This document shows, in pieces, positions 9,649-19,634 of a stretch of 64,000 nt of DNA. The position numbers and the translations under genes are program-made. Source of the DNA: Sulfolobus tengchongensis (GTDB lineage: Archaea > Thermoproteota > Thermoprotei_A > Sulfolobales > Sulfolobaceae); assembly GCF_036967215.1 (NCBI RefSeq), contig NZ_CP146016.1, positions 2,605,337-2,669,336 of the forward strand, read 5' to 3'. The notes beneath the pieces were generated by a model. That model saw only the letters and a list, made by a program, of their open reading frames with translations. It searched no databases and had not been told where the DNA came from. Numbering within the stretch: the first letter of the stretch is position 1; every line of letters starts with the position of its first letter.

Positions 9649-10364
9649 CCGCCTGCAGTAGCTTCGACATCTAATTTCATAGGTAAATTATTACCAAAAC
9701 CCACAGATACAGGAGCCGAAAAGCCTCTTAATCCAGCTACTGCGTCTTTAAACATTTCAATACTATAGGAGGATGAAGCCGAAGAATCAATATTCAACTC
9801 CTTCAAAGGTTTATCTTTGACTAGAAATGCAGTATATCTTTTTCCTTCCTCATCAACTTCAATTTTTATCTTATCTTCCTCTGTGGAAATTATCATCTCT
9901 TCGCCTATTAAAGCCATATCCGCAGCTATCACATTAAGAATCTTCTCGTCTACAGTAAAGTTTACAGATAGACTTACCTTCGGTTCAGTAAGTTGTTCCA
10001 CATCACCTTTCTCAGCCTTGGCATAGATCGTACTTTTAGCTCCACTTTTTTCATCTCTTATGACAATCTTTAACCCACTGTCAGTCTCGCTGAGTTCAAT
10101 AGTAGCTTTTTTAGATTTCGCTTTTGCAATCACCTTCTTTACTGTAGTTACGTCTAATTTAATGGAAATTGGTTTTTCAATCGTATATTCACTTAACACA
10201 TCTTTTGGGATCCTTATAAGGGCCATTAGTACTTTGTCTTCAGTGAGGTGCCTTGAGAATATACCTTCTTCAGTGAAATTTAATGTAATAGTGTCCGTAA
10301 CCTTTGTGATAGATCCAATAAATGAGAAAAAGTCCTTTGCGTTAGGATAGATCGCTTTAAACAT
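9615..10364 (-). CDS. pcn1: PCNA sliding clamp subunit PCNA1
   Basis: A 249-residue sliding clamp protein beginning MFKAIYPNAKDFFSFIGSI and ending GGHMIFWIAPRL, as I recall for Sulfolobus PCNA1. Two PCNA domains are joined by a connector around residues 118-132. It lies 5 bases downstream of rpo13 and is probably transcribed with it. In the family model PCNA1 pairs first with PCNA2 and then recruits PCNA3 (3250-3987); PCNA2 is not in this window. Confidence 0.92.
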   Translation of the reverse strand: MFKAIYPNAKDFFSFIGSITKVTDTITLNFTEEGIFSRHLTEDKVLMALIRIPKDVLSEYTIEKPISIKLDVTTVKKVIAKAKSKKATIELSETDSGLKIVIRDEKSGAKSTIYAKAEKGDVEQLTEPKVSLSVNFTVDEKILNVIAADMALIGEEMIISTEEDKIKIEVDEEGKRYTAFLVKDKPLKELNIDSSASSSYSIEMFKDAVAGLRGFSAPVSVGFGNNLPMKLDVEATAGGHMIFWIAPRL

Positions 10365-10369
10365 AATTT

Positions 10370-10681
10370 TTAACCCTCTACACTTTTCTCTTTTTTCTTA
10401 CTCTTTTTAACCTTTTTACTAACAGACTTCCTTGCTTTCTTCTTTGAATCTCTCTTTTCATACTCCTTATAATTCTCCTCAAATATCTTTTTAGCCTCGT
10501 CTATAGAGATCTTACCATTCAATAAATTATCCCAAATTTCAGTGTTTTTCATTAGCAACTCTATATCTTGAATTGAAAGTTTTGGAAATTCCTCTTCAGT
10601 TTCCTCACTACTTCTTTCCTCAGTCGCCTCCTCCTCGTTAGTCTCCTCCTTCTCCTCGTCTTCTGACATACCAAATACCAA
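10370..10681 (-). CDS. rpo13: RNA polymerase subunit Rpo13
   Basis: The 103-residue protein has a highly acidic N-terminus (EDEEKEETNEEEATEERSSEE), a helix-turn-helix core (FPKLSIQDIELLMKNTEIWDNLL) and a lysine-rich tail (KKARKSVSKKVKKSKKK). This is the crenarchaeal Rpo13 subunit, which sits near the DNA entry channel of RNA polymerase with the basic tail contacting DNA. The longest start is a TTG at 10681, directly after the upstream stop; an ATG 12 bases further in (MSEDEE) is an alternative. The gene is packed between the CedB-like ATPase and PCNA1. Confidence 0.88.
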   Translation of the reverse strand: MVFGMSEDEEKEETNEEEATEERSSEETEEEFPKLSIQDIELLMKNTEIWDNLLNGKISIDEAKKIFEENYKEYEKRDSKKKARKSVSKKVKKSKKKEKSVEG

Positions 10682-12418
10682 TTATTTTAAAGAATTAAGC
10701 TTTACTAAAAGTATATCTCTGGAATTCCCAGTTACTGTGACCACATATGCCCTGTCTAAAGATTGGATAGCTTGGTAAATTGCATCGTATTTATCTCTAT
10801 CACTTCCCCCTAATGCCCTACTTATGTAATCTAACTCTTTTGGCTCAATTATATTAAAGATAAAGATATAATTTGAATTCTGAAAAATATTTTCCAAGTT
10901 TTCGGTTATTTGGGATATCAAAATCACTCCTACGCCGAATTTTCTTACCTCAGCAAAGAGCCTTTCAACGAGTTCAGAGCCAGTTTCTTTGCTTAGGATA
11001 AAAGGAGCCTCGTCTATAACTAAAAATTTCCACAATGTAGAAACCCCACGTCTATATAAATAGTTTCTAAAATCCCTTAAGATAGTCTCAATTAGAATAT
11101 ACTTTAGCTCATCTGTAGCTACCTTAGAAAAGTCCAGAATAACACTTTTCTCAAAAATCTTTTCCATATTCAAACTATTACCATTCAAAATTTGATTAGA
11201 TAGAAACTGTATATAAGGTTCTATTGAAGATAAACGTGAAAGATCCTGCGAGTTATTTACCAACTTTTTCCTTTTCTCCAGAATTAATAGAACATCCCTG
11301 AACGACGGTGGTTCAATACCCCATGTGCTTTCATCATTTTCATCAATACCTTTCTCTGCATAAGTATCCATAATAATATTAAAAATGTCAATAGTCTGTA
11401 AATTACCAAGCTTAAAAATAGACCTTAACATATAAGCTACTTCCAATGCTCTTTGTCTAGGAGATGTACCATTTAGAGAAAGAGGATTTAGCGAGTTCTT
11501 AGAGATATCAATTTTCTCTGAATTTTCTATATCATATTCTCCATGTAGATCAAATACTAAGTAGCTAACCTCTGGTAACTTCTTTATAATACTTTTAGCT
11601 AGACTAGATTTTCCAGATCCACTCGTACCTATTATTAGCATATTATAATTTTTTGAATTCGCAAAATTAAGATAAAATTTTTTATTAGATAGTTTTTTCC
11701 ATCCATATTTAGTATTAGAAATTCTATTAATTAAGGTAGGAGCTAACACTCCTTCTACTGTGCCCAATTCTATACCATCCTCATAAGTTTTAGAAAAAAT
11801 TAATTGAGTAAGTAAGTAAGGTGCCGAGAGCCAAGATAATAAAATTAATGGGAAACTCAGATTATCACTAGCAAAGAGTGTTATTATAAAAGTAACTAAA
11901 CTGCCCAATAGTAAAAGAAGGTTTGATAATAGTTGATAAAATACTACATATGACAAAGCTAAAAAGGAGATTCCATATAAGACTTTTTTCAATGTCACCT
12001 CTATCTTAATTTTTGAAATATTCAGCAATAGTTCATCTGGGAAACTTCTCCTTGAGATTCCTAGAATTATACCTATAATTGCAGTCGCGAGAACATAATA
12101 ACCAAATAAATTTAAGAAAGTAGACCATATGATCCCAGAGTTTGCATCATTGGAAATTACTAAAGCGTAAGTTATGGATACCATATAATACATTAAAGAG
12201 ACAATTATAGACGAGAACATTAAAGTAGTGATTATTGAAAATAATATAGTTAATATAGGTATGATTATCAGCAATATAGATAAGTTATTTACAAATACGC
12301 TCAAATTACTACTAAAAACACCATTTATAGGTGAACTCAAATAGTTCACCAGATAATAAACTAGATAAGCTAGAACAAGCATCAGAGCATTAGCTACAAT
12401 GTGTCTCTTCTCATACAT
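10682..12418 (-). CDS. cedB: Membrane-anchored HerA/VirB4-like ATPase, CedB candidate
   Basis: A 578-residue protein with about six N-terminal hydrophobic segments (residues 10-225) followed by a HerA/FtsK-type ATPase domain. Walker A is IIGTSGSGKSSLAKSI, then YLVFDLHGEYDI, and Walker B is FLVIDEAPFIL; later VGVILISQITEN resembles the sensor strand. Membrane segments fused to a VirB4-like motor are the design of CedB, the energising ATPase of the crenarchaeal DNA-import (Ced) system. CedA, CedA1 and a CedA2 candidate lie at 33.5-34.7 kb. The alternative is an unrelated membrane HerA ATPase. Adjacent genes are rpo13 (0-base gap) and the divergent helicase (39-base gap). Confidence 0.68.
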   Translation of the reverse strand: MYEKRHIVANALMLVLAYLVYYLVNYLSSPINGVFSSNLSVFVNNLSILLIIIPILTILFSIITTLMFSSIIVSLMYYMVSITYALVISNDANSGIIWSTFLNLFGYYVLATAIIGIILGISRRSFPDELLLNISKIKIEVTLKKVLYGISFLALSYVVFYQLLSNLLLLLGSLVTFIITLFASDNLSFPLILLSWLSAPYLLTQLIFSKTYEDGIELGTVEGVLAPTLINRISNTKYGWKKLSNKKFYLNFANSKNYNMLIIGTSGSGKSSLAKSIIKKLPEVSYLVFDLHGEYDIENSEKIDISKNSLNPLSLNGTSPRQRALEVAYMLRSIFKLGNLQTIDIFNIIMDTYAEKGIDENDESTWGIEPPSFRDVLLILEKRKKLVNNSQDLSRLSSIEPYIQFLSNQILNGNSLNMEKIFEKSVILDFSKVATDELKYILIETILRDFRNYLYRRGVSTLWKFLVIDEAPFILSKETGSELVERLFAEVRKFGVGVILISQITENLENIFQNSNYIFIFNIIEPKELDYISRALGGSDRDKYDAIYQAIQSLDRAYVVTVTGNSRDILLVKLNSLK

Positions 12419-12432
12419 TTATATATGCCTCT
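12419..12432. promoter_or_regulatory. Shared TATA region between CedB-like gene and helicase
   Basis: The 39-base divergent gap contains TTATATATGCC immediately beside the CedB-like start. It lies 26-38 bases before the helicase ATG at 12458, giving the helicase a near-leaderless mRNA. The CedB-like gene must use a TATA element further into the gap, and none stands out strongly. Confidence 0.4.
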
Positions 12433-12457
12433 TTAGTATTACATTATTGCTAAAGTA

Positions 12458-15199
12458 ATGATAAATGTAACCAATGAATTCTTGGTAAGACTAAAGAAGC
12501 TTGGTTACGAGGACTTAACTCCAATACAAAAAGTTGCTATTCCTAAGATAGTCTCTGGAAAACACACTTTGATTATAGCACCAACGGGATTTGGTAAAAC
12601 TGAAGCTGCAGTATTGCCCATCTTTTATAGCGTCTTTAAGAATAAACCTCCTAAAATATCAACCCTTTATATAACGCCTTTGAGGGCTCTAAATAGGGAT
12701 CTAGAAGGGAGGTTGAAAAAATTAGGTGATGCATTTAATATTAATGTAAGTGTAAGACATGGAGATTCCTCACAAAAAGAAAGAAAGGAAATTCTGGAAA
12801 ATCCTCCGGATATGTTAATAGTAACACCAGAGACCCTATTATACTTGATACTAAATGATGTTTTTAGGAGATATTTTGAAAATCTAAAATGGATAGTGAT
12901 AGATGAGCTACAAGAAATGTTAGATGAAAAGAGAGGAATAGAACTTTCTGTTCTTATTCAAAGGCTCAAGAGGATATCCAAAAATAGAATACAATTAATA
13001 GGAATTTCTGCTACAATTGGCAACATAGAATTAGCTAAAAGATATTTAAATAAAGAGGGCGACGTAGATGTAGCCAGTATCGATACAATAAAAAGTATGG
13101 AGATTAGCTTAATATTGCCAAAAGCAGATGAGAGGTATTTAGATCTATCAGCAAAGTTGGGATTAAGGCCAGATACTATAGCTAGACTTGAAAAACTTAA
13201 TGAAATAATAAGGGATAATAAACCAATAATAATATTCACAAATACAAGAGAAACCAGTGAATTCTTAGCCAGCCAGCTTTCAAATATCTACGAATTAAAG
13301 GTAGCTCCTCACCACGGCTCGCTATCTAGAGAAGTTAGGATTAAAACAGAAAATGATTTCAAAAACGGAAATATAGATGCAATAATTGCTACATCGAGTT
13401 TAGAGCTTGGAATAGATATTGGAAAGGTTAATTTAGTAGTTCAGTATATGTCACCACGGCAAGTAATTAGATTAATTCAAAGAATAGGTAGAAGTGGGCA
13501 TAAAATAGGTAAAACTTCTAAAGGTTATATTATACCTTCTGACGATATGTTTGATATCTTGGAATCTAAGGCAATAATAGATTCTCTTAATTCAGGATTT
13601 TTAGAGAAACCATTAATTGAAGAAAATCCCTTAGATGTTGCATCACATGAAATAGCAGGAATGGTATTAGAGGGCTATAAAGATCCAAAGGAAATCTTAA
13701 GTATTTTACATGACTCGTTCTACTTTAGAACTTTCACAAACGAAATGTTAGATAATCTCCTTGAGATCTTAGAGTCGGCCAAGATAATTAAAAAAAGAGA
13801 AGACGGGACTTTAGCTCCCGGAAGGAGAATATGGAAATACTATTATGGGACTAATATGATACCAGATTCTATAAGAAATTACTTAGTAATAGACCATTCT
13901 ACAAACATAAAGATAGGCACATTAGATGAGGAATTCGTCGCCTCACTAGAAGAAGATAGTGTATTTATTTTAGGCAGTAAATTATGGAAGGTAATTTCTA
14001 TAGAAAACGATAAGATTTATGTAGAAAGAACTGAATTAAAAACTGGAATTTTACCAAGTTGGTTCGGAGAATCTATACCAGTTGAGAAGGAAATCTCAAA
14101 GAAAGTTTATGAATATATTTATGCAATAGAATATGATAAATTTAAAGAGGAAATAGATAATAATATAGTGGATACAATAAAAAGACATATAGAAAGAGGG
14201 TATCCAGAATTAAGACCTGATCTTATACTTATCGAAGTTATAAAAAATAACTTGGTAATAATTCATTCACCATTTGGCACGCGAGGAAATAATACAGTTG
14301 GATGCATTATTTCAAGTTTGTTAAACAGAGAGAAGAAAACCAAAACCTCATATAGATCAGACGCCTATCATATTGCAATATCCTCAGTTATACCTATAAC
14401 TAAGGATGATATAGAGAAAATAATAAGCATCATAGTTTCATTGCCGATAAATGAAATAATAGAAATACTAAGGGAAGGTATAAAGGAAAGCCCGCAATTT
14501 AAATGGAAGTTATTAGTGGAAATAAAAAGATTTGGTATGATTGATCCGGAAAAGGAAATAACTCTCACATCCTCAATTATAAAAGCCTATGGAGATACGA
14601 TAGTTGGAGAAGAAGCAATAAATGAACTAATAGTTAAGAATTATGATATAGAGATAATTAGCGAATTAAAGAAGTACACGTGGAAGGTAGTAGAAGTTTA
14701 TGAGGCATCACCAATTGCTAAGCATTTCCTTGATAAAATTTTGAATTTCACTTCCATAGAGGATGAGGATAAACCACTTATGATAGAAATTTTCAAGAAA
14801 AAGCTTGAAAATAAAGAGGTAAAATTAATTTGCTTATCATGCGGATGGAGTTCTACATATACAGTGATTAATATACCAAATAAGTGTCCAAAATGTTCTT
14901 CAGTATTTCTAACTGCGTGTAGCCCAGACGATAATGAGTCATTATCAATAGTTAGAAAAGCGATAAAGGGTGATAAACTAACAAACAAGGAAAAGAGGAA
15001 ATTAGAACAGCTAAAAATTGTTGCATCTTTCTTTCCAGATTATGGTAAATATACATTAATAGCTCTCGTAACCAATGGTGTAGGTCCTAGTAACTTAGGA
15101 AGAGTATTAAGTAAATTAAGTGAGGGAGAAAATGAATTTTACATGAGTCTAATTGAGGAAGAGAGAAGGTTTATAAAAACAAGAAAATACTGGCACTAA
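12458..15199 (+). CDS. lhr: Lhr-family superfamily 2 helicase (aLhr2-like)
   Basis: The 913-residue protein is a large helicase-related (Lhr) DNA/RNA helicase. RecA1 has the Q-motif [13 protein letters not shown], Walker [22 protein letters not shown], the box II variant DELQ (VIDELQEML), and SATIG. RecA2 has [18 protein letters not shown] and the Lhr-type motif [17 protein letters not shown] winged-helix/Lhr-core region follows, then a C-terminal four-Cys zinc motif (CLSCGW, CPKCSS, around residues 790-815). It starts a plus-strand run with L14e, cbf5 and a methyltransferase, suggesting an RNA/ribosome-related role, though the family also acts in DNA repair. Confidence 0.87.
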   Translation: MINVTNEFLVRLKKLGYEDLTPIQKVAIPKIVSGKHTLIIAPTGFGKTEAAVLPIFYSVFKNKPPKISTLYITPLRALNRDLEGRLKKLGDAFNINVSVRHGDSSQKERKEILENPPDMLIVTPETLLYLILNDVFRRYFENLKWIVIDELQEMLDEKRGIELSVLIQRLKRISKNRIQLIGISATIGNIELAKRYLNKEGDVDVASIDTIKSMEISLILPKADERYLDLSAKLGLRPDTIARLEKLNEIIRDNKPIIIFTNTRETSEFLASQLSNIYELKVAPHHGSLSREVRIKTENDFKNGNIDAIIATSSLELGIDIGKVNLVVQYMSPRQVIRLIQRIGRSGHKIGKTSKGYIIPSDDMFDILESKAIIDSLNSGFLEKPLIEENPLDVASHEIAGMVLEGYKDPKEILSILHDSFYFRTFTNEMLDNLLEILESAKIIKKREDGTLAPGRRIWKYYYGTNMIPDSIRNYLVIDHSTNIKIGTLDEEFVASLEEDSVFILGSKLWKVISIENDKIYVERTELKTGILPSWFGESIPVEKEISKKVYEYIYAIEYDKFKEEIDNNIVDTIKRHIERGYPELRPDLILIEVIKNNLVIIHSPFGTRGNNTVGCIISSLLNREKKTKTSYRSDAYHIAISSVIPITKDDIEKIISIIVSLPINEIIEILREGIKESPQFKWKLLVEIKRFGMIDPEKEITLTSSIIKAYGDTIVGEEAINELIVKNYDIEIISELKKYTWKVVEVYEASPIAKHFLDKILNFTSIEDEDKPLMIEIFKKKLENKEVKLICLSCGWSSTYTVINIPNKCPKCSSVFLTACSPDDNESLSIVRKAIKGDKLTNKEKRKLEQLKIVASFFPDYGKYTLIALVTNGVGPSNLGRVLSKLSEGENEFYMSLIEEERRFIKTRKYWH

Positions 15200-15239
15200 T
15201 CTTAAATTTAAGCCTCTTAAAAGTTTTTGTGAGATTAAA

Positions 15240-15530
15240 ATGCCCGCAATTGAAGTTGGAAGAATATGTGTCAAATTAAAGGGAAGAGAAGCAGGAAGTA
15301 AGTGTGTGATTGTGGATATAATAGATGATAATTTTGTTTTAGTTACTGGTCCAAAAGATATAAATGGAGTAAAAAGAAGAAGAACTAATATACTGCATTT
15401 AGAGCCGACTGATAAAAAAATAGAAATACAAAAAGGAGCATCAGATGACGAGGTAAAGAAGAAACTGCAAGAAGCTGGATTAATTGACTACATGAAAGAA
15501 AAAATAAAGGTTAAATTACCTGCATTGTGA
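15240..15530 (+). CDS. rpl14e: 50S ribosomal protein L14e
   Basis: This 96-residue archaeal/eukaryotic L14e protein has an N-terminal KOW fold ([23 protein letters not shown]), the loop [19 protein letters not shown] and a short basic C-terminal helix. A TATA-like CTTAAATTTAAG at about 15200-15211 lies about 29 bases before the ATG, giving the gene its own promoter. It is 5 bases upstream of cbf5; pairing L14e with cbf5 is common in Crenarchaeota. Confidence 0.93.
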   Translation: MPAIEVGRICVKLKGREAGSKCVIVDIIDDNFVLVTGPKDINGVKRRRTNILHLEPTDKKIEIQKGASDDEVKKKLQEAGLIDYMKEKIKVKLPAL

Positions 15531-15535
15531 TTTAA

Positions 15536-16577
15536 ATGATTTTAAACGATTTCATTTACAAAATAGACAATTTTTGCACATACAAAAATGAATGGATAAT
15601 AAGGAAAGAAAGTGAAACATCAGATAAATACGGTTATTATCCAGAGAAGAGGCCCATAGAAGTACATATTAAGAATTCAATATTAAATCTTGATAAACCT
15701 CCGGGTCCAACAAGCCATGAGGTCGCATATTGGGTTAAAAAGATGTTGGGTGTAAATAGGGCAGGCCATGGGGGGACCCTAGAGCCCATATAATGGGCGG
15801 GGCAATCCTAAAGTTACTGGAGTATTGCCAATAGGCATAGAAAACGCCACAAAAATAATGAGCTATATAACTAAAGGGGGAAAGGAATACATATGTGTAA
15901 TGCAAGTTCATTGTGAATTTGATAAAGATAAGCTTACTGAGGTCATAAACTTATTTAAAGGAGAAATATATCAAAGACCACCAGTACGATCTTCAGTAAA
16001 AAGAAGATTGAGAATTAGAACAATATATGATATAGAGATACTCGATATAGATAAGAAAATGGTTCTGTTAAGAATAAGCTCTGATTCCGGAACTTATATG
16101 AGAAAACTATGCCATGATATAGGAATAATTTATGGATGTGGCGCGCACATGAGAGAATTAAGAAGAACACGGTCTGGAATTTTCACGGAAACAACGAATT
16201 TAGTTAAACTCCAAGATTTCTCAGAAGCTCTCTATCTATATAAAAATTGCAAAGATGAAACCGATTTAAGAAGAGTTTTAATCCCAATGGAATATGCGAC
16301 CTGCGGTATGCCTAAAATAGTCATAGAAGATAATGCAGTAAACGCTATAGCTTATGGTGCACAACTTGCAGTACCGGGTATAGTAGCTTATCAAAACTTT
16401 AACAAAAATGAGACAGTCGCATTGTTAACTCTTAAAGGTGAACTAGTAGCAATAGGAACTGCTGTAATGAACAGTAAAGATTTAGCAAATGCTAAAAAAG
16501 GAATTGTGGCTAATTTAAGCAGAGTTTTTATGCAAAGAGATATATATCCAAAAGCATGGAAAAAGCATGAAAGATGA
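15536..16577 (+). CDS. cbf5: tRNA/rRNA pseudouridine synthase Cbf5, gene split by an archaeal intron
   Basis: Cbf5 (dyskerin) is the catalytic subunit of H/ACA guide ribonucleoproteins and also modifies tRNA U55. Exon 1 (15536-15782) encodes the N-terminus through LDKPPGPTSHEV and AGHGGTL. Exon 2 (15805-16577) continues PKVTGVLPIGIENATK, DSGTYMRKLCHDIG and a C-terminal PUA domain. The genomic frame is broken by an in-frame stop. Removing 22 bases (15783-15804) joins CTA-G to AT-CCT, restoring TLDP, whose Asp is catalytic. Splicing is supported by a complete bulge-helix-bulge. Spliced length is 339 codons, normal for the family. The 3' end overlaps the methyltransferase start by 11 bases. Confidence 0.93.
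15783..15804 (+). other. 22-base archaeal mRNA intron with bulge-helix-bulge
   Basis: The transcript folds as follows. The outer helix is GGGA (15772-15775 region) with UCCU after the intron. The central 4-bp helix is CCCU with GGGG. The 5' bulge is AGA and the 3' bulge is CAA. An inner 6-bp helix GCCCAU/AUGGGC is capped by AUA. Cleavage in each three-base bulge (AG|A and CA|A) removes exactly 22 bases and restores the Cbf5 frame. This is the substrate geometry of the archaeal tRNA splicing endonuclease. Confidence 0.92.
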
Positions 16578-17127
16578 GTACGTCATATCCGAAGTTATCA
16601 ACGGAATACCTCTTACGTTGGTTTCTTCGTCTGGGGTATTCTCAAAGAAAGAGCTAGATTTAGGAACGAAAGTCCTACTAGAAAATATAAAATTGCCAGA
16701 AAGTGGAGTAGTAGCTGATGTTGGTTGTGGCTATGGTACTATAGGAATTTATTTAGCGCTAAAAAATCCTAATCTAAAAATTTACATGGTCGATATAAAT
16801 TATATAGCCTTAAAATTAGCACAAAAAAATGCAAAAATTAATGGAGTTCACGACAGAACTATAATAATGAAATCCGATATCTTCGACGAGATACCATTAG
16901 AAGTGAAGTTTAGTGCCATCTACTCTAATCCGCCTCTATCTAAAGGTGTTAATTTCTTAAAAAAACTGGAGTCACAATCATTTGATAGGTTAGTTAAGAA
17001 TGGATGGATCCAATTAGTAGTATATAAAGGAGAGGCTAATGTACAGAAGATATTTGGCCAAAGATTTAGGATTGAATCCGTAAAGAGAAAAAAGGGTTAC
17101 TCCGTGATCACAATAGTTAAAGATTAA
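16567..17127 (+). CDS. RsmC-like class I methyltransferase
   Basis: The 186-residue protein is a small Rossmann-fold SAM-dependent methyltransferase. Motif I is VVADVGCGYGTIGIYLA, followed by the acidic strand end MVDINYIALKLAQKN and the catalytic SNPPL (NPPF/Y motif IV), typical of N-methylation of nucleic acid bases. FSKKELDLGTKVLLEN at the N-terminus matches the MTS/RsmC family, so a guanine in rRNA or tRNA is a likely target (inference). It overlaps cbf5 by 11 bases and ends 25 bases before tRNA-Ser. Confidence 0.8.
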   Translation: MKDEYVISEVINGIPLTLVSSSGVFSKKELDLGTKVLLENIKLPESGVVADVGCGYGTIGIYLALKNPNLKIYMVDINYIALKLAQKNAKINGVHDRTIIMKSDIFDEIPLEVKFSAIYSNPPLSKGVNFLKKLESQSFDRLVKNGWIQLVVYKGEANVQKIFGQRFRIESVKRKKGYSVITIVKD

Positions 17128-17152
17128 AGCTATTAAGTAATAAAGATAAAAT

Positions 17153-17249
17153 GCCGGGGTGCCCGAGCGGTCCAAGGGGCTGGCCTTGAGAGCTCCCTGG
17201 TAAGCCAGTAGGGTTATTCCCTGCGCGGGTTCGAATCCCGCCCCCGGCG
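17153..17249 (+). tRNA. tRNA-Ser (UGA) with 12-base intron
   Basis: The gene folds as a class II tRNA: acceptor GCCGGGG/CCCCGGC with discriminator G, anticodon stem CTGGC/GCCAG, a long variable arm (AGGG/CCCT) and T-arm GCGGGTTCGAATCCCGC. Nineteen bases lie between the anticodon stem halves. Removing a 12-base intron at the canonical 37/38 position leaves the loop CUUGAGA with anticodon UGA. G73 and the long variable arm support Ser over Leu. Confidence 0.93.
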
Positions 17250-17300
17250 TTAATAAATAATTAGGGAAGGTACTATTGATTTACGTTATCATCACTATTA

Positions 17301-17373
17301 GGAAAGTCTTTATGTGATATCGCCATTAAATCTAGTAATTTTACATAAAGGCTTGTCTAATAAAGACTTTTCC
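17301..17373. repeat. Overlapping inverted repeats in tRNA-Ser/tmcA intergenic region
   Basis: The 160-base gap between tRNA-Ser and the convergent tmcA holds two nested inverted repeats sharing sequence. GGAAAGTCTTTA (17301-17312) pairs with TAAAGACTTTTCC (17361-17373) with one bulged base, and CTTTATGT (17308-17315) pairs with ACATAAAG (17343-17350). They are mutually exclusive or nested hairpins. A bidirectional terminator or small mobile-element remnant are both possible. Confidence 0.5.
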
Positions 17374-17409
17374 GTAACTACTAACGCTACGAGTAATTTT
17401 TATGATCTA

Positions 17410-19617
17410 CTAATTATCATAACTCTGTAATAGCTCTCGTAAACCTGTCTTCACTTTTAGTTCCACTTCCTTACTACTTAAACCTAACATTAATCCCGCA
17501 TGATACCAACTTTTACCTTGTAGAACTCTTGCAACTAAAGCGCCTTCAATATCTTCACTTAAATTAATCCTAGGTTCTAAGAAATACTTTGTAGTTATAT
17601 AGTGGGCAGCATCAGCTATACTGTTGTAAGGAATTTCTCCACTAATGTAAGATTTAATTTTCTCTAGATATAAGTAAGGAATTCTATCTTCTAGCTTAAT
17701 CAAATCGTTCTTGTATGTACTTCTGAGAATAAGAGCTATCAGTAAAGGATTTAAATTATAATAAACTTGATGAGAAGTTCTTAATAATTTGTCCTTCAAA
17801 AACCCAGAAAGCTCTTTTACGAACTTTGATGCTCTTTCTGTTAACGGTTTCACAACTATTATCGAATAGCCGTTAAGTTGCTCATTTTTTATAGACGACA
17901 AATATATTGGTACAAATCCATTTTTAACCCAGAAGCGTAGCACTGAATAATCAACTACAAAAGAGGATCCGATCCAATCCACGTTTTCCTTCTGGGCATT
18001 TTTAATTACCTCATTCAAGATTTTACTGCCTATTCCTTTACCTTGATTCTCTGGAGATACGGCTATTCTCATTATTCTCCATCCTATCATTTTACCAAAA
18101 TCTAACGCTCTTACATATTTGATAATCCGATGGGGAATTAAATGACCCTCATTTTTAAGACCTCTCGCGATATCAGTTATCTGTGTATCATTTAAGCCAC
18201 CTTCGAATACCACCTGAGCTACTGCAATTGGCAAACCGGAGGAATATCCGACAATTATCTTCTGAAATGCCATATCACCCAATAACATTAAATCATCCGG
18301 AGAATTTCTATAATGAGCTTCTACTAATATGCCATAAACGGCTCTTAATAGATTGTCATTTGAAAATAAATCCTCTTGTGGAATCTCTCTCACTTCCAGA
18401 TCACTTTTGTAGATGACGTCTGGTGCTTCAGCATCTAGCAATAATACATTAAACATAAATCTCTCAATGGGATCACCTTTTGCGTATCTAATGGGATATT
18501 CCATCTTTACATGCTTTAACAATAGGCTGTTCTTTAATTTATTGAGATATCTCATGAAAGCCTTTCCCGAACCTTCATAACCATGAATAGTTGTAACCAG
18601 AATTACCTTATCCCAACCCCTTATTATGTAATCTAAAGTCTCTAACCCTATTGCAGCAGCCTCATCAACAACTATCAGATTCCCCTCTTCGTTCTTAGCT
18701 AAATCTGGAGACACCCACTTAATTCTAGTATCTCCCACAATAATTTTCATAATTTTACCATCTTTAGAAGTTTTTATTCTAAATTTTGCCTTTAATTTCT
18801 TAAGTCCAACAATCATAAAGTTGAAAATTTCTTGCGCGGAATAGTATGTAGGTGAAGTTATTATAATATTGCTGAAGTTCTCTTCATGCCTATATGCGAG
18901 GAATGCGAGGAATAATCCAACTGATGCACTTTTACCTCTGCCTCTAGCTGCGGTAATAGCTAAAACCCTCTTTCCTTCACCTAATATAAATAAAGATTCC
19001 TCGAGAATCTTATTTTGATCAGAAGACATACATAGTTCATGAATTGGTAAAGGTATTTTAGGTTCTTTAGGAATTCTCCTAGACGGCTTATGAGCCTCAT
19101 TAGAGGAATAGGGAGAAAAATAAACATGATCATCTTGAATTAATATTATACCTCTATGTTTCTTTGCTTCATCTAGAAATCTTCTCTCAAATAAATCTTT
19201 AACAATTCCGTTCCTAGTTAATGACTGTCTGTACATTTTATTTTGAAGAAAATTATCAGTATAGATAATTGCTAGACCTCCACCTCTAGTCATGTCAACA
19301 AATCTAGCTATATAATTTGGTCTAAAATCCCCTACCGTGTCCAAAATTACCAAATCAGCACTTTGCCCCAAAAATTTTTCCGAGTTGGAATAATCTATAT
19401 CAATGAAATCCCCTTTTAATCTTTCCTTAAATAACTTCATCCTATCTTTAGATCCATTTAACCAGGGATGAAAGGCGTATATAACCTTAGGATTATGGTT
19501 TACTTTCAAATAATCTTCTATTAAAGAAAATACTTTGTCTATATACTCACTCGATTCAACAATAGCTAAGTGTCTATAGTAACCTTTAACACTATCAACA
19601 AAATAACTTTCATACAT
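17410..19617 (-). CDS. tmcA: tRNA(Met) cytidine acetyltransferase TmcA
   Basis: This 735-residue enzyme of the TmcA/Nat10/Kre33 family acetylates cytidines in tRNA (and in archaea rRNA) using acetyl-CoA and ATP. The N-terminal DUF1726 module is followed by a helicase-like ATPase: Walker [15 protein letters not shown], Walker B variant [28 protein letters not shown]. Then comes a GNAT domain with acetyl-CoA loop [12 protein letters not shown] and a C-terminal tRNA-binding region. I start at the ATG at 19617 (MYESYFVDS). The frame runs on to 19665, but that extension translates the end of tRNA-Gly. The ATG is 17 bases after tRNA-Gly on the same strand. Confidence 0.92.
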   Translation of the reverse strand: MYESYFVDSVKGYYRHLAIVESSEYIDKVFSLIEDYLKVNHNPKVIYAFHPWLNGSKDRMKLFKERLKGDFIDIDYSNSEKFLGQSADLVILDTVGDFRPNYIARFVDMTRGGGLAIIYTDNFLQNKMYRQSLTRNGIVKDLFERRFLDEAKKHRGIILIQDDHVYFSPYSSNEAHKPSRRIPKEPKIPLPIHELCMSSDQNKILEESLFILGEGKRVLAITAARGRGKSASVGLFLAFLAYRHEENFSNIIITSPTYYSAQEIFNFMIVGLKKLKAKFRIKTSKDGKIMKIIVGDTRIKWVSPDLAKNEEGNLIVVDEAAAIGLETLDYIIRGWDKVILVTTIHGYEGSGKAFMRYLNKLKNSLLLKHVKMEYPIRYAKGDPIERFMFNVLLLDAEAPDVIYKSDLEVREIPQEDLFSNDNLLRAVYGILVEAHYRNSPDDLMLLGDMAFQKIIVGYSSGLPIAVAQVVFEGGLNDTQITDIARGLKNEGHLIPHRIIKYVRALDFGKMIGWRIMRIAVSPENQGKGIGSKILNEVIKNAQKENVDWIGSSFVVDYSVLRFWVKNGFVPIYLSSIKNEQLNGYSIIVVKPLTERASKFVKELSGFLKDKLLRTSHQVYYNLNPLLIALILRSTYKNDLIKLEDRIPYLYLEKIKSYISGEIPYNSIADAAHYITTKYFLEPRINLSEDIEGALVARVLQGKSWYHAGLMLGLSSKEVELKVKTGLRELLQSYDN

Positions 19618-19634
19618 AGTTATCACATTATATA

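Noticed and set aside
15536-15833. cbf5 looks like a frameshifted pseudogene
   Set aside because: The frame break coincides with a perfect bulge-helix-bulge, and removing 22 bases restores the conserved TLDP motif exactly, so it is an intron, not a mutation.
17270-17300. GTGATGA box C-like sequence on the minus strand near tRNA-Ser
   Set aside because: No CUGA D box, D' or C' at suitable spacing, so a C/D box RNA is not supported.
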